From WHTX01 sp038255145 (GTDB taxonomy: Bacteria; Actinomycetota; Acidimicrobiia; Acidimicrobiales; CAIXPF01), in NCBI GenBank assembly GCA_038255145.1, contig JBBSLP010000057.1, forward strand, positions 1 to 40,054: a stretch of 40,054 nucleotides of DNA, in the 5' to 3' direction. A model generated the notes under the pieces. That model saw only the letters and a program-made list of their open reading frames with translations, ran no database searches and was not told where the DNA came from. Of the stretch, positions 14,777 through 21,267 are shown one piece after another (the first letter of the stretch is position 1; the number at the start of each line of letters is the position of its first letter). Made by a program: the position numbers and the translations under genes.

Positions 14777-17302
14777 TCAGACGGCCTGGAGGGGCCCGGG
14801 CCGCATGGCGGCATCGACGGCGCGTCGGTCGAGGTCGGCCAGCACCTCGGCGGTGTGCTGGCCCAGCACGGGGGCGGGGGTGGTGACCCGCATGGGCGAA
14901 CGTGAGGTGCGCCAGGCCGCGCTGGCCAGGGGGCGGGGGCCGCATTCGGGGTGGTCGGCGCGGGTGAAGAAGCCCCGGGCGTCGAGGTGGTCCGAACCGA
15001 CGAGCTCGGCCACATCGTCGACGCGGTGGGCGGGCACGCCGGCGCGCTGCAGGGTGGCGGCGATGCGGCCGGCGTCGTCGCTGGCCACCCAGGTCGACAC
15101 CATGGCCTCGAGGCCGGCCTCGTGGCGCTGTCGGGCCTCGAGGGTGGCGTAGCCGGGATCCACGGCGAGCTCGGCGCGGCCCAGCAGTCGGGCCAGGCGC
15201 CCGAAGTCGGCGTCGTCGCGGGTGGCCAGAGCGACCCAGGCACCGTCCGCACCCCGGAACACGCCGTGGGGGACCATCTCGGGGTCGCGGTTGCCGCACC
15301 GCTCGGGTTGGCGGCCGTGGGCGGCGACCTCGAGCACCCCCCAGGGCAGCACGGCCATGGCCGCTTCGAGCAGGGACACCTCGACCCGGTCGCCGGCGTC
15401 CGCACCGGTCGAACCGGCCGAGCCGGCGCTCCGCCGCACCCGGTACAGGGCGGCCAGCGCGGCCACGGCGCCGTGGATGCCGCCGTTGGCGTCGGGCAGG
15501 TTCAGTGTCGAGTCGGCCGGTGGGCCCCCGGGTGCCCCCGTCAGCGACGACGTCCCGCACAGGGCCTCGATCCCTGCGCCGTAGGAGATGCGGCGGTGCA
15601 TGGGGCCGGTCTCGCCGAAGCCGGTGATGCTCACGGCCACGATGGCCGGGTTCAGCTGCCTCAGCTCGTCGTAGGAGAAGCCGGCCTTGGCCAGGGCGCC
15701 GGCGCTCCAGTTGTCGATGACCACGTCGGCCTCGGAGAGCAGTTGCACCAGGCGGGCCCGCTCGGTGGTGTCCTTCAGGTCCAGGCAGGCACTGCGCTTG
15801 CCCTGGTTGTTCTGGTTGAAGAAGCCCGAGCGGTCCAGGCCGGGCACCCCGTCGACGAAGGGGCCGATGCGTCGGGTCAGGTCGAGCCGGTTGGGTGACT
15901 CCACCTTGACCACGTCGGCACCCAGGTGGGCGAACTGCTGGGCGCAGAACGGCCCCGCCCACACCCAGCTCAGGTCGACCACCTTGATCCCGGCCAGGGG
16001 GCCGGCGCCGGCCGCGGCCGCGGTCGCGGTCGCGGTCGCGGTCGCGGTCGCTGTCGCTGTCGCTGTCGCTGTCGCCGGCCGGGGTGACCACTCGGCCAGC
16101 ACCGTGGCGGTGTGCTCGCCCAACCTGGGGGCCCGGCCCCCGCTGGCCAGGGCCGTGCGATGGAGGCGGAACGGCAGCCCCGGGGCCACGAAGCCGTCGT
16201 CTCCGGCCCCGGCCGAGCCCGTGCGGAGCGGCTCGAAGAAGCCCCGGTCGCCCAGGTGCGCGTCGGCCAGCAGGTCCTCGGCGGTGTTGATCCGGGCGCA
16301 GGGCACGCCGCCGGCGATGCCCTGGGCCAGGAAGTCCTCGACCTCGAAGGCGGCCAGGGCCTCGGCCACCAACCCCTCGAGCCCGTCACCGGCCGTGACC
16401 CGTCCGGCGTTGGTGTCGAAGAGCTCGACGGTGGCCCAGTCGGGTCGGCCCAGGATCTCCACCAGCTGGTGCCAGTGGGCGTCCTCGGTGCAGTGCATGA
16501 GCACGAAGCCGTCCTGGAGGCGGAACACCGCCCACGGGTTGATGACCCGGGCCCCGTGCGACGAGGGCACGATGCCGGCGTAGGTCCACGAGGGCACGGC
16601 GTTGAGGAGGATGCCGGCCACGACCTCCTGCACCGACACGTCGATGCGCTGGCCCCGACCGTCGCCCAGCCGGGCATGGAGGGCGCCGAGCGCGGCCACC
16701 GTCGCGTGGGCGCCGGCGTGGAAGCTGGACAGGTCGCCGTAGGGGCGCAGGGGAGCGGCGTCGAGGTCGCGCCGGTCGGTCGACTGCAGCGACAGCATGC
16801 CGCCGGCAGCCAGGGCCACCAGGTCGGTGCCGGCCAGCCCGGCCAGGGGACCGGTGGCCCCGAAAGGGGAGATGTCCACGGTGACCAGGCCGGGGTGGGC
16901 CGCTTCGACACCGGCGAGGTCGTCGTCGGCGAGCCACGGTCCCCCGGTGCGGGTGGAGCGGATGACCACGTCGGCGCCGGTGGCCAGCTGGCCCAGGTGG
17001 GCCCGGTCGGGGTCGGTGCCCGGCTCGAGGCGCACCGAGCGCTTGGCGGCGTGGAGGTAGGCGAACGAGGTGCTGGCCTCGGGGTCGGGGCGGCCGTCGG
17101 GCCCGGCGGCGAGCGCGGGGCCCCGGGTCCGCAACGGGTCACCGGCGCCCACCTCGACCTTGACCACGTCGGCGCCGAGCTGGCGCAGCAGGCGGCCGGC
17201 GTAGCCCGCGGCGATGGTGTCGCCGCACTCGAGGACGCGCAGGCCGGCCAGGGGCAGTTCTCGGTCGGCGGGGGCTGTGGTTCCGTCGACGCTGGCGTCC
17301 AC
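14777..17302 (-). CDS. Double-length CaiB/BaiF (class III) CoA-transferase fusion
   Basis: The 841-residue protein contains two complete class III CoA-transferase modules. Module 1 (about 17-405) opens with LPLAGLRVLECGDTIAAGYAGRLLRQLGADVVKVE; its catalytic-Asp position is probably D190 (PYGDLSSFHAG). Module 2 (about 435-841) opens with LAGIKVVDLSWVWAGPFCAQQF and has the typical LPDANGGIHG with D604. An (Ala-Thr)n linker encoded by a hexanucleotide repeat joins them (about 409-434). These enzymes move CoA between organic acids through an aspartyl-CoA thioester, and fusing two modules mimics the interlocked dimer. The start is GTG at 17302, 5 nt after the oxidoreductase stop, so the two are cotranscribed. 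Confidence 0.9.
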   Translation of the reverse strand: MDASVDGTTAPADRELPLAGLRVLECGDTIAAGYAGRLLRQLGADVVKVEVGAGDPLRTRGPALAAGPDGRPDPEASTSFAYLHAAKRSVRLEPGTDPDRAHLGQLATGADVVIRSTRTGGPWLADDDLAGVEAAHPGLVTVDISPFGATGPLAGLAGTDLVALAAGGMLSLQSTDRRDLDAAPLRPYGDLSSFHAGAHATVAALGALHARLGDGRGQRIDVSVQEVVAGILLNAVPSWTYAGIVPSSHGARVINPWAVFRLQDGFVLMHCTEDAHWHQLVEILGRPDWATVELFDTNAGRVTAGDGLEGLVAEALAAFEVEDFLAQGIAGGVPCARINTAEDLLADAHLGDRGFFEPLRTGSAGAGDDGFVAPGLPFRLHRTALASGGRAPRLGEHTATVLAEWSPRPATATATATATATATATATAAAAGAGPLAGIKVVDLSWVWAGPFCAQQFAHLGADVVKVESPNRLDLTRRIGPFVDGVPGLDRSGFFNQNNQGKRSACLDLKDTTERARLVQLLSEADVVIDNWSAGALAKAGFSYDELRQLNPAIVAVSITGFGETGPMHRRISYGAGIEALCGTSSLTGAPGGPPADSTLNLPDANGGIHGAVAALAALYRVRRSAGSAGSTGADAGDRVEVSLLEAAMAVLPWGVLEVAAHGRQPERCGNRDPEMVPHGVFRGADGAWVALATRDDADFGRLARLLGRAELAVDPGYATLEARQRHEAGLEAMVSTWVASDDAGRIAATLQRAGVPAHRVDDVAELVGSDHLDARGFFTRADHPECGPRPLASAAWRTSRSPMRVTTPAPVLGQHTAEVLADLDRRAVDAAMRPGPLQAV
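16021..16074. repeat. Hexanucleotide microsatellite encoding the Ala-Thr linker
   Basis: Nine 6-bp units in tandem: five CGGTCG (16021-16050) then four CTGTCG (16051-16074). On the coding minus strand they read as Ala-Thr pairs. Gain or loss of units keeps the frame and only changes linker length. Confidence 0.9.
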
Positions 17303-17307
17303 CGCGC

Positions 17308-18546
17308 CTACCGGGCCCCGACGAGGCGGGGCATGGCGGGCTCGGGATGGGCCAGGCTGGTGGGGGCTCCCACCTCGAAGGGGCTCTTCAGGCCCAGGTC
17401 CTCGCCGATCTCACGCACCGCGGGCAGCACCTCCTTGCCCAGCAGTTCGATGCAGCGCTGGGCGTCGGTGTGGCTGACCAGGCCGTCGTTGCCCCACAGC
17501 GACAGGATCGAGGGACGGGTCTCGGTGAGCAGCACCCGCAGCTTCTCGATGCACTGCTCCGGGGTGCCGTAGATGATGGAACCGGCCCCGGCCTGGACCT
17601 CGAAGGGCACCTTGCCGGCCATGGCCTTGCGACCGGCCCGCACCAGGGCCATGGGTCGACGGGCACCGGCCCCCAGGTAGCCCGACGGCGCCCCCCACAC
17701 GGGGTGGAGCAGGCCGACGAACTCGCCCTGCATCCACATGAACTGGCGGGCCCCCTCCTCGGCCTTGGACTCGGTGTCCTGGCAGTGGATGCGGATGAGG
17801 TAGCCCCGGTGCTCGGGGCCCGACGTGTAGCCAGCCCGCTGGGCTGCACCCTCGTAGATGCCCCAGATCTTCTTGCAGCTGTCGATGCTGGCGTTGAGCA
17901 CGATGTAGGGGTAGCCGTGCTGGGCCGCCCACTCGATGGTCTCGGGGCTCGACACCCCGGGCACCCAGATGCGGGGGTGGGGGGTCTGCAGGGGCAGGGC
18001 CCACGGGTTCACCACCCGCTGGTGGTAGTGCTCACCCTCCCAGCGGAACGGTCCCGGCTGGGTCCACGCCTTGACGATCAGGTCGTGGGCCTCGTTGAAC
18101 CGCTCGCGGTTGTAGGCCGGGTTGACGTTGGCCGACAGCTGCTCGGTGCCCCCGCCGCGCACGATCCCCGCCACCAGGCGGCCCTTGGAGATCATGTCGA
18201 TCATGGCCAGCTCCTCGGCCAGCCGCACCGGGTTGTCGGCCAGGGGCAACGGGTTGCCCAGGAGCACGATCTTGACCCGCTCCGTGGCGTGGGCCAGGAC
18301 CGAGGCCATCACGTTCACCTTGGCCGACATGCAGAACGGGGCGTTGTGGTGCTCGTTGAGCATCACCCCGTCGAAGCCCACGGCCTCCGCAGCCACGAAG
18401 TCCTCGATGTACTCGTTGTAGAGGCGGCTGCCCTCGGCGGGATCGAAGTGCTCGTTGGAGAACAGCAGCGCCGAATAGCCGAGCTTGTCGGCCTCGTCCT
18501 TGGGATAGGCGCTCATGGGCTGCTCGGAGAAGTACATGACGTGCAC
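17308..18546 (-). CDS. LLM-class (luciferase-like) flavin-dependent oxidoreductase
   Basis: This 412-residue TIM-barrel protein belongs to the bacterial luciferase/alkanesulfonate monooxygenase family, which uses reduced FMN or F420 to oxidise a substrate. Characteristic stretches are EAVGFDGVMLNEHHN, RVKIVLLGNPLPLADNPVRLAEELAMIDMISKGRL and GIVRGGG. A late YGTPEQCIEKL block is typical of the C-terminal part. GTG at 18546 starts 2 nt after the hydrolase stop, and the CoA-transferase follows 5 nt after its own stop, so the three genes form one operon. The longer frame upstream is antisense noise. Confidence 0.9.
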   Translation of the reverse strand: MHVMYFSEQPMSAYPKDEADKLGYSALLFSNEHFDPAEGSRLYNEYIEDFVAAEAVGFDGVMLNEHHNAPFCMSAKVNVMASVLAHATERVKIVLLGNPLPLADNPVRLAEELAMIDMISKGRLVAGIVRGGGTEQLSANVNPAYNRERFNEAHDLIVKAWTQPGPFRWEGEHYHQRVVNPWALPLQTPHPRIWVPGVSSPETIEWAAQHGYPYIVLNASIDSCKKIWGIYEGAAQRAGYTSGPEHRGYLIRIHCQDTESKAEEGARQFMWMQGEFVGLLHPVWGAPSGYLGAGARRPMALVRAGRKAMAGKVPFEVQAGAGSIIYGTPEQCIEKLRVLLTETRPSILSLWGNDGLVSHTDAQRCIELLGKEVLPAVREIGEDLGLKSPFEVGAPTSLAHPEPAMPRLVGAR

Positions 18547-18548
18547 GG

Positions 18549-19349
18549 TCAGCTCCCCTGCTTCTCGGTGTGGGCCTTGGCCAGGAACGGAGCCACCAGG
18601 GCGCTGAGCTCGTCGGGGCGTTCGATCTCCACGAAGTGCCCGGCACCGTCGATGGTGGCGAGCTGGGCGCCGGGGATCAGCTCGGCGTACTGCTGGGCGC
18701 ACACCGGGGGAACGAGCCCGTCGCCCGACCCCGCCACCACCAGGGTGGGGGCGTCGACACCCCGCAGCAGGTGCTCGAGGGCGCGGTCGAACATGTAGGG
18801 CTTCCAGGCGATGCGGGTCGTCATCTCCCGGTTCACCTCCCAGGTGACGAGCTGGTCCTCGCTGGGGGGCTGGCCGAAGGCGCCGTGGTAGGCGGCGATG
18901 TCCGCGAAGCCGGCGGTGATGTACTCCTCGGCGTTGACGATGAACTGGTCGTAGATCTCGCCCTCACGGGGTTGCAGGCCCATGGGGTTGACCAGGGCCA
19001 GGCCCCGATCGCGGCCATGGGAGGTGGTGGCCACCTCGGCGGCGATCCAGCCGCCGAAGCCCAGGCCCACCAGGTGGGCGTCCTCCAGGCCCTCCTGGTG
19101 CAGCAGCCACTGGTAGAGCGAGGCCAGCTCGCGCACCGAGCGCAACCACTCGGGTCGCTGCGAGGTGTCGAAGCCGGGGTGGGACGGCACCACCACGTGG
19201 AACTGCTCGGCCAACAGGTCGTAGAAGGGCAGCCAGCCGGGGTTGCCGATGTCGTGGTGCAGGACCACCACCGGTGGACCCGATCCCCCACTGACCACGT
19301 CGACGGTGTGGCCGTCGACGCTGACCTGGCGCTGCACCGGCTCGGCCAT
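18549..19349 (-). CDS. Alpha/beta-hydrolase-fold protein lacking the nucleophilic Ser
   Basis: The 266-residue protein follows the alpha/beta-hydrolase pattern: an oxyanion-loop segment VVVLHHDIGNPGW (27-39), a nucleophile elbow HLVGLGFGGW (92-101), an acid region GSGDGLVPP and a final GAGHFVE His. In the elbow the usual Ser is replaced by Gly (G97), so ordinary Ser-His-Asp hydrolysis is not expected. Possible roles include a decarboxylase- or dioxygenase-like reaction, a ligand-binding function, or partnership with the oxidoreductase encoded next to it. ATG at 19349 has a GGGGGGA ribosome-binding site. It is the first gene of the operon. Confidence 0.85.
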   Translation of the reverse strand: MAEPVQRQVSVDGHTVDVVSGGSGPPVVVLHHDIGNPGWLPFYDLLAEQFHVVVPSHPGFDTSQRPEWLRSVRELASLYQWLLHQEGLEDAHLVGLGFGGWIAAEVATTSHGRDRGLALVNPMGLQPREGEIYDQFIVNAEEYITAGFADIAAYHGAFGQPPSEDQLVTWEVNREMTTRIAWKPYMFDRALEHLLRGVDAPTLVVAGSGDGLVPPVCAQQYAELIPGAQLATIDGAGHFVEIERPDELSALVAPFLAKAHTEKQGS

Positions 19350-19468
19350 GATCCCCCCCGATCGGCGGCCCGTCAGGACCGCCGGTGCGTTCCCCCCGGA
19401 GCGCGTCGGCATGGTCGCGAACCACCCCTGGGTTGTCAAACGTCCCCCGGGGTCGAAGGCGGGATCCC

Positions 19469-20101
19469 TCAGCCGGGGGGGTGGAGCAGGAGCTCCATGT
19501 CGGCGGCGACGTCCTCGTCCCGGCGGAGGCCGGTGCCGCGCAGGCCGTCGATGACCCCGTCACGGTCGGCGTCGGAGCGGTTCTGGCTGAGCTTGGCCTT
19601 GGCCACGATGCGGGCCACGCTCAGCTCGATGCCGACGATGCCCCGCAGCATGGCGGCGACGTAGGTGTCGGGGGCGTCGCTCACCGCCCACGGCTGGGGC
19701 TGGGAGCGCTCGTTGTGTTCGGTCAACCGGGTCACCACGTCGAGGACCCAAGCGGGGTCGTCGTGCACCACCACCTGGCCGCGCAGGTGCACGGCCGAGT
19801 AGTTCCACGTGGGCACGACCTTGCCGTCCTCGGCCTTGGCCGGGTACCAGTTGGGCGACACGTAGCCCTGGGCCCCGGCCACGACGTACAGCGCCGGGGC
19901 CCCGGCCTCGATGGTGCGCCAGTGGCCGTTGGCCCGGGCCATGTGGGCCACGACGGTGTCGCCGTCCCACAGGATGGGCAGCAGGGTGGCCAGGGGGTAA
20001 CCGTCGGCGCCCACGGTGATGATCTGGGCGCTGCCGATGGCCGCCACCATGGCCCGCACCGTCGCCTCGTCCTCGATGGCGTTGACGGGCGGCACGTACA
20101 T
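19469..20101 (-). CDS. PaiB-like FMN-binding split-barrel protein
   Basis: The 210-residue protein matches the PaiB family (FMN-binding negative transcriptional regulator fold). Diagnostic stretches are MYVPPVNAI at the start, HMARANGHW, YVSPNWYPAK, VPTWNYSAVHLRG and the C-terminal KLSQNRSDADRDGVI. PaiB was named from a Bacillus operon controlling sporulation and protease genes, but many relatives are probably flavin-dependent enzymes, so a regulator role should not be assumed. TAGGCT lies 6 nt before the ATG, with no ribosome-binding site. The gap to the hydrolase gene is 119 nt, so it is probably a separate unit. Confidence 0.88.
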   Translation of the reverse strand: MYVPPVNAIEDEATVRAMVAAIGSAQIITVGADGYPLATLLPILWDGDTVVAHMARANGHWRTIEAGAPALYVVAGAQGYVSPNWYPAKAEDGKVVPTWNYSAVHLRGQVVVHDDPAWVLDVVTRLTEHNERSQPQPWAVSDAPDTYVAAMLRGIVGIELSVARIVAKAKLSQNRSDADRDGVIDGLRGTGLRRDEDVAADMELLLHPPG

Positions 20102-20107
20102 GGGCTC

Positions 20108-20113
20108 AGCCTA
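20108..20113 (-). promoter_or_regulatory. -10-like TAGGCT of the PaiB-like gene
   Basis: On the minus strand TAGGCT is followed by 6 nt and the ATG at 20101, implying a leaderless transcript. Confidence 0.45.
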
Positions 20114-20154
20114 GGAAAGCCGGGCGACCGGCCGCTGCCGCATTGCCGGCACCG

Positions 20155-20919
20155 CTATTGCGCCGTCCAACCTCCGTCGACCATGAGGGTGGTGCCGGTG
20201 ATGAGGGCGGCGGCGGGGGAGGCCAGGAACACCACGGCGCCGACGACGTCACCGGGCTGACCGAACCGTCCCAGGGGGATGCGGGCCAGCAGATCGCCGC
20301 CGATGGCGGGGTCGTTCAGACGGTCCCTGGTGAGCGGGGTCTCGATGGCCGTGGGACCCACGGCGACGACCCGCACGCCGGCGGGGGCGAGCTCGACGGC
20401 GGCCGACTTGGTCAGCCCTTCGATGAAGTGCTTGGTGGCCGAGTACACGCTGTGGCCGGGCCGGCCGTTCTTGCCGAAGGTGGACGACAGGTTGATGATC
20501 ACCCCGCTGCCCTGGGCCTCCATGCGCCGGGCGGCAGCCTGGGCCACCAGCACCGCGGCCCGGCAGTTGAGGGCCAACATGGTCTCCACGGCCTCGGGGG
20601 AGATGTCGGTCAACCGGCCGGAGATGGCCGTGCCCGCGTTGTTGACGAGGATGTCGAGCCGGTCCAGCCCCGCGACCTCGCGCTGCACCCACCCGGTGTC
20701 GGTCACGTCGCACACCACGGCGGTGGCCGTGCCCCCCTTGGCCCGGATGGTGTCCACCACCTCGACGAGCTCGGCCTCGGTGCGACTCATGGCCACCACC
20801 TCGGCCCCCGCCTCGGCCAGGGCCAGGGCGCACGCCGCCCCGATGCCCCGCCCGGCTCCCGTCACCAGGGCCACCTGACCGTCGAGCCGCATGGACGGCA
20901 GCACGTTCCCACTGGTCAC
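20155..20919 (-). CDS. Short-chain dehydrogenase/reductase (SDR, FabG-like)
   Basis: The 254-residue protein is a classical SDR: NAD(P)-binding TGAGRGIG, the CDVTD acidic segment, NNAG and the catalytic Ser...YSATK. The ending TGTTLMVDGGWTAQ is typical for 3-oxoacyl or secondary alcohol dehydrogenases. It probably oxidises or reduces a hydroxyl/keto group in the cytosol. GTG at 20919 is chosen because AGGGGGA lies at a good distance; ATG at 20892 is the alternative and would begin directly at MRLDGQVALVTG. It stands alone on the minus strand between the PaiB-like gene and a repeat-containing gap. Confidence 0.92.
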   Translation of the reverse strand: MTSGNVLPSMRLDGQVALVTGAGRGIGAACALALAEAGAEVVAMSRTEAELVEVVDTIRAKGGTATAVVCDVTDTGWVQREVAGLDRLDILVNNAGTAISGRLTDISPEAVETMLALNCRAAVLVAQAAARRMEAQGSGVIINLSSTFGKNGRPGHSVYSATKHFIEGLTKSAAVELAPAGVRVVAVGPTAIETPLTRDRLNDPAIGGDLLARIPLGRFGQPGDVVGAVVFLASPAAALITGTTLMVDGGWTAQ

Positions 20920-21032
20920 CAGCGATCCCCCTGTTCGGTCCCCACCGATGGCGACACGAGGGCGGAGTCTGCCCGCCAACCGCGGCCGCGGCCAGACGCC
21001 GCCGAGTGCACCACCCACGCCGACGTCGGATC

Positions 21033-21071
21033 GAACGCATGCGCCTACCGCTGGCGTAGGTGCACGCGTTC
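21033..21071. repeat. REP-like hairpin, copy 1
   Basis: Left arm GAACGCATGCGCCTAC (21033-21048) and right arm GTAGGTGCACGCGTTC (21056-21071) pair at 14 of 16 positions around the loop CGCTGGC. It is the first of two related hairpins in the 348-bp gap between the SDR and the second CoA-transferase. Confidence 0.7.
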
Positions 21072-21104
21072 AGTTCGTGGACCCACCGGCTTGTCCGGCG
21101 AACG

Positions 21105-21143
21105 GGACGCATGGGCGTACCGCCGGCGTAGGCGGATGCGTTC
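21105..21143. repeat. REP-like hairpin, copy 2
   Basis: Left arm GGACGCATGGGCGTAC (21105-21120) and right arm GTAGGCGGATGCGTTC (21128-21143) pair at 12 of 16 positions around the loop CGCCGGC. Arms and loop are clearly related to copy 1, and the two start 72 bp apart in the same orientation. Both are followed by a CA[GC]TTCG stretch. The remainder of the gap holds the promoter below and no gene. Confidence 0.7.
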
Positions 21144-21230
21144 ACTTCGCTAAGCACGAGCGATCCTCGATCCCATACGGCAGATCAACGGCAACAAGAC
21201 GGGCCTAGTCATGTGATGAAGGAGCCCAGA

Positions 21231-21260
21231 TTGACACGCGTGTCAGAGGCGTTCTACCGT
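21231..21260 (+). promoter_or_regulatory. Leaderless promoter with palindromic operator over the -35
   Basis: TTGACA (21231-21236) and TACCGT (21255-21260) are spaced by 18 bp, and the ATG at 21268 lies 7 nt after the -10, so the mRNA should begin at the start codon. A perfect 14-bp palindrome TGACACGCGTGTCA (21232-21245) covers the -35 and the spacer, a typical repressor site of TetR- or GntR-like type. Confidence 0.75.
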
Positions 21261-21267
21261 CAGGGCC

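Noticed and set aside
16021..16074. Tandem repeats considered as a CRISPR array
   Set aside because: The units are 6 bp with no spacers and encode a protein linker.
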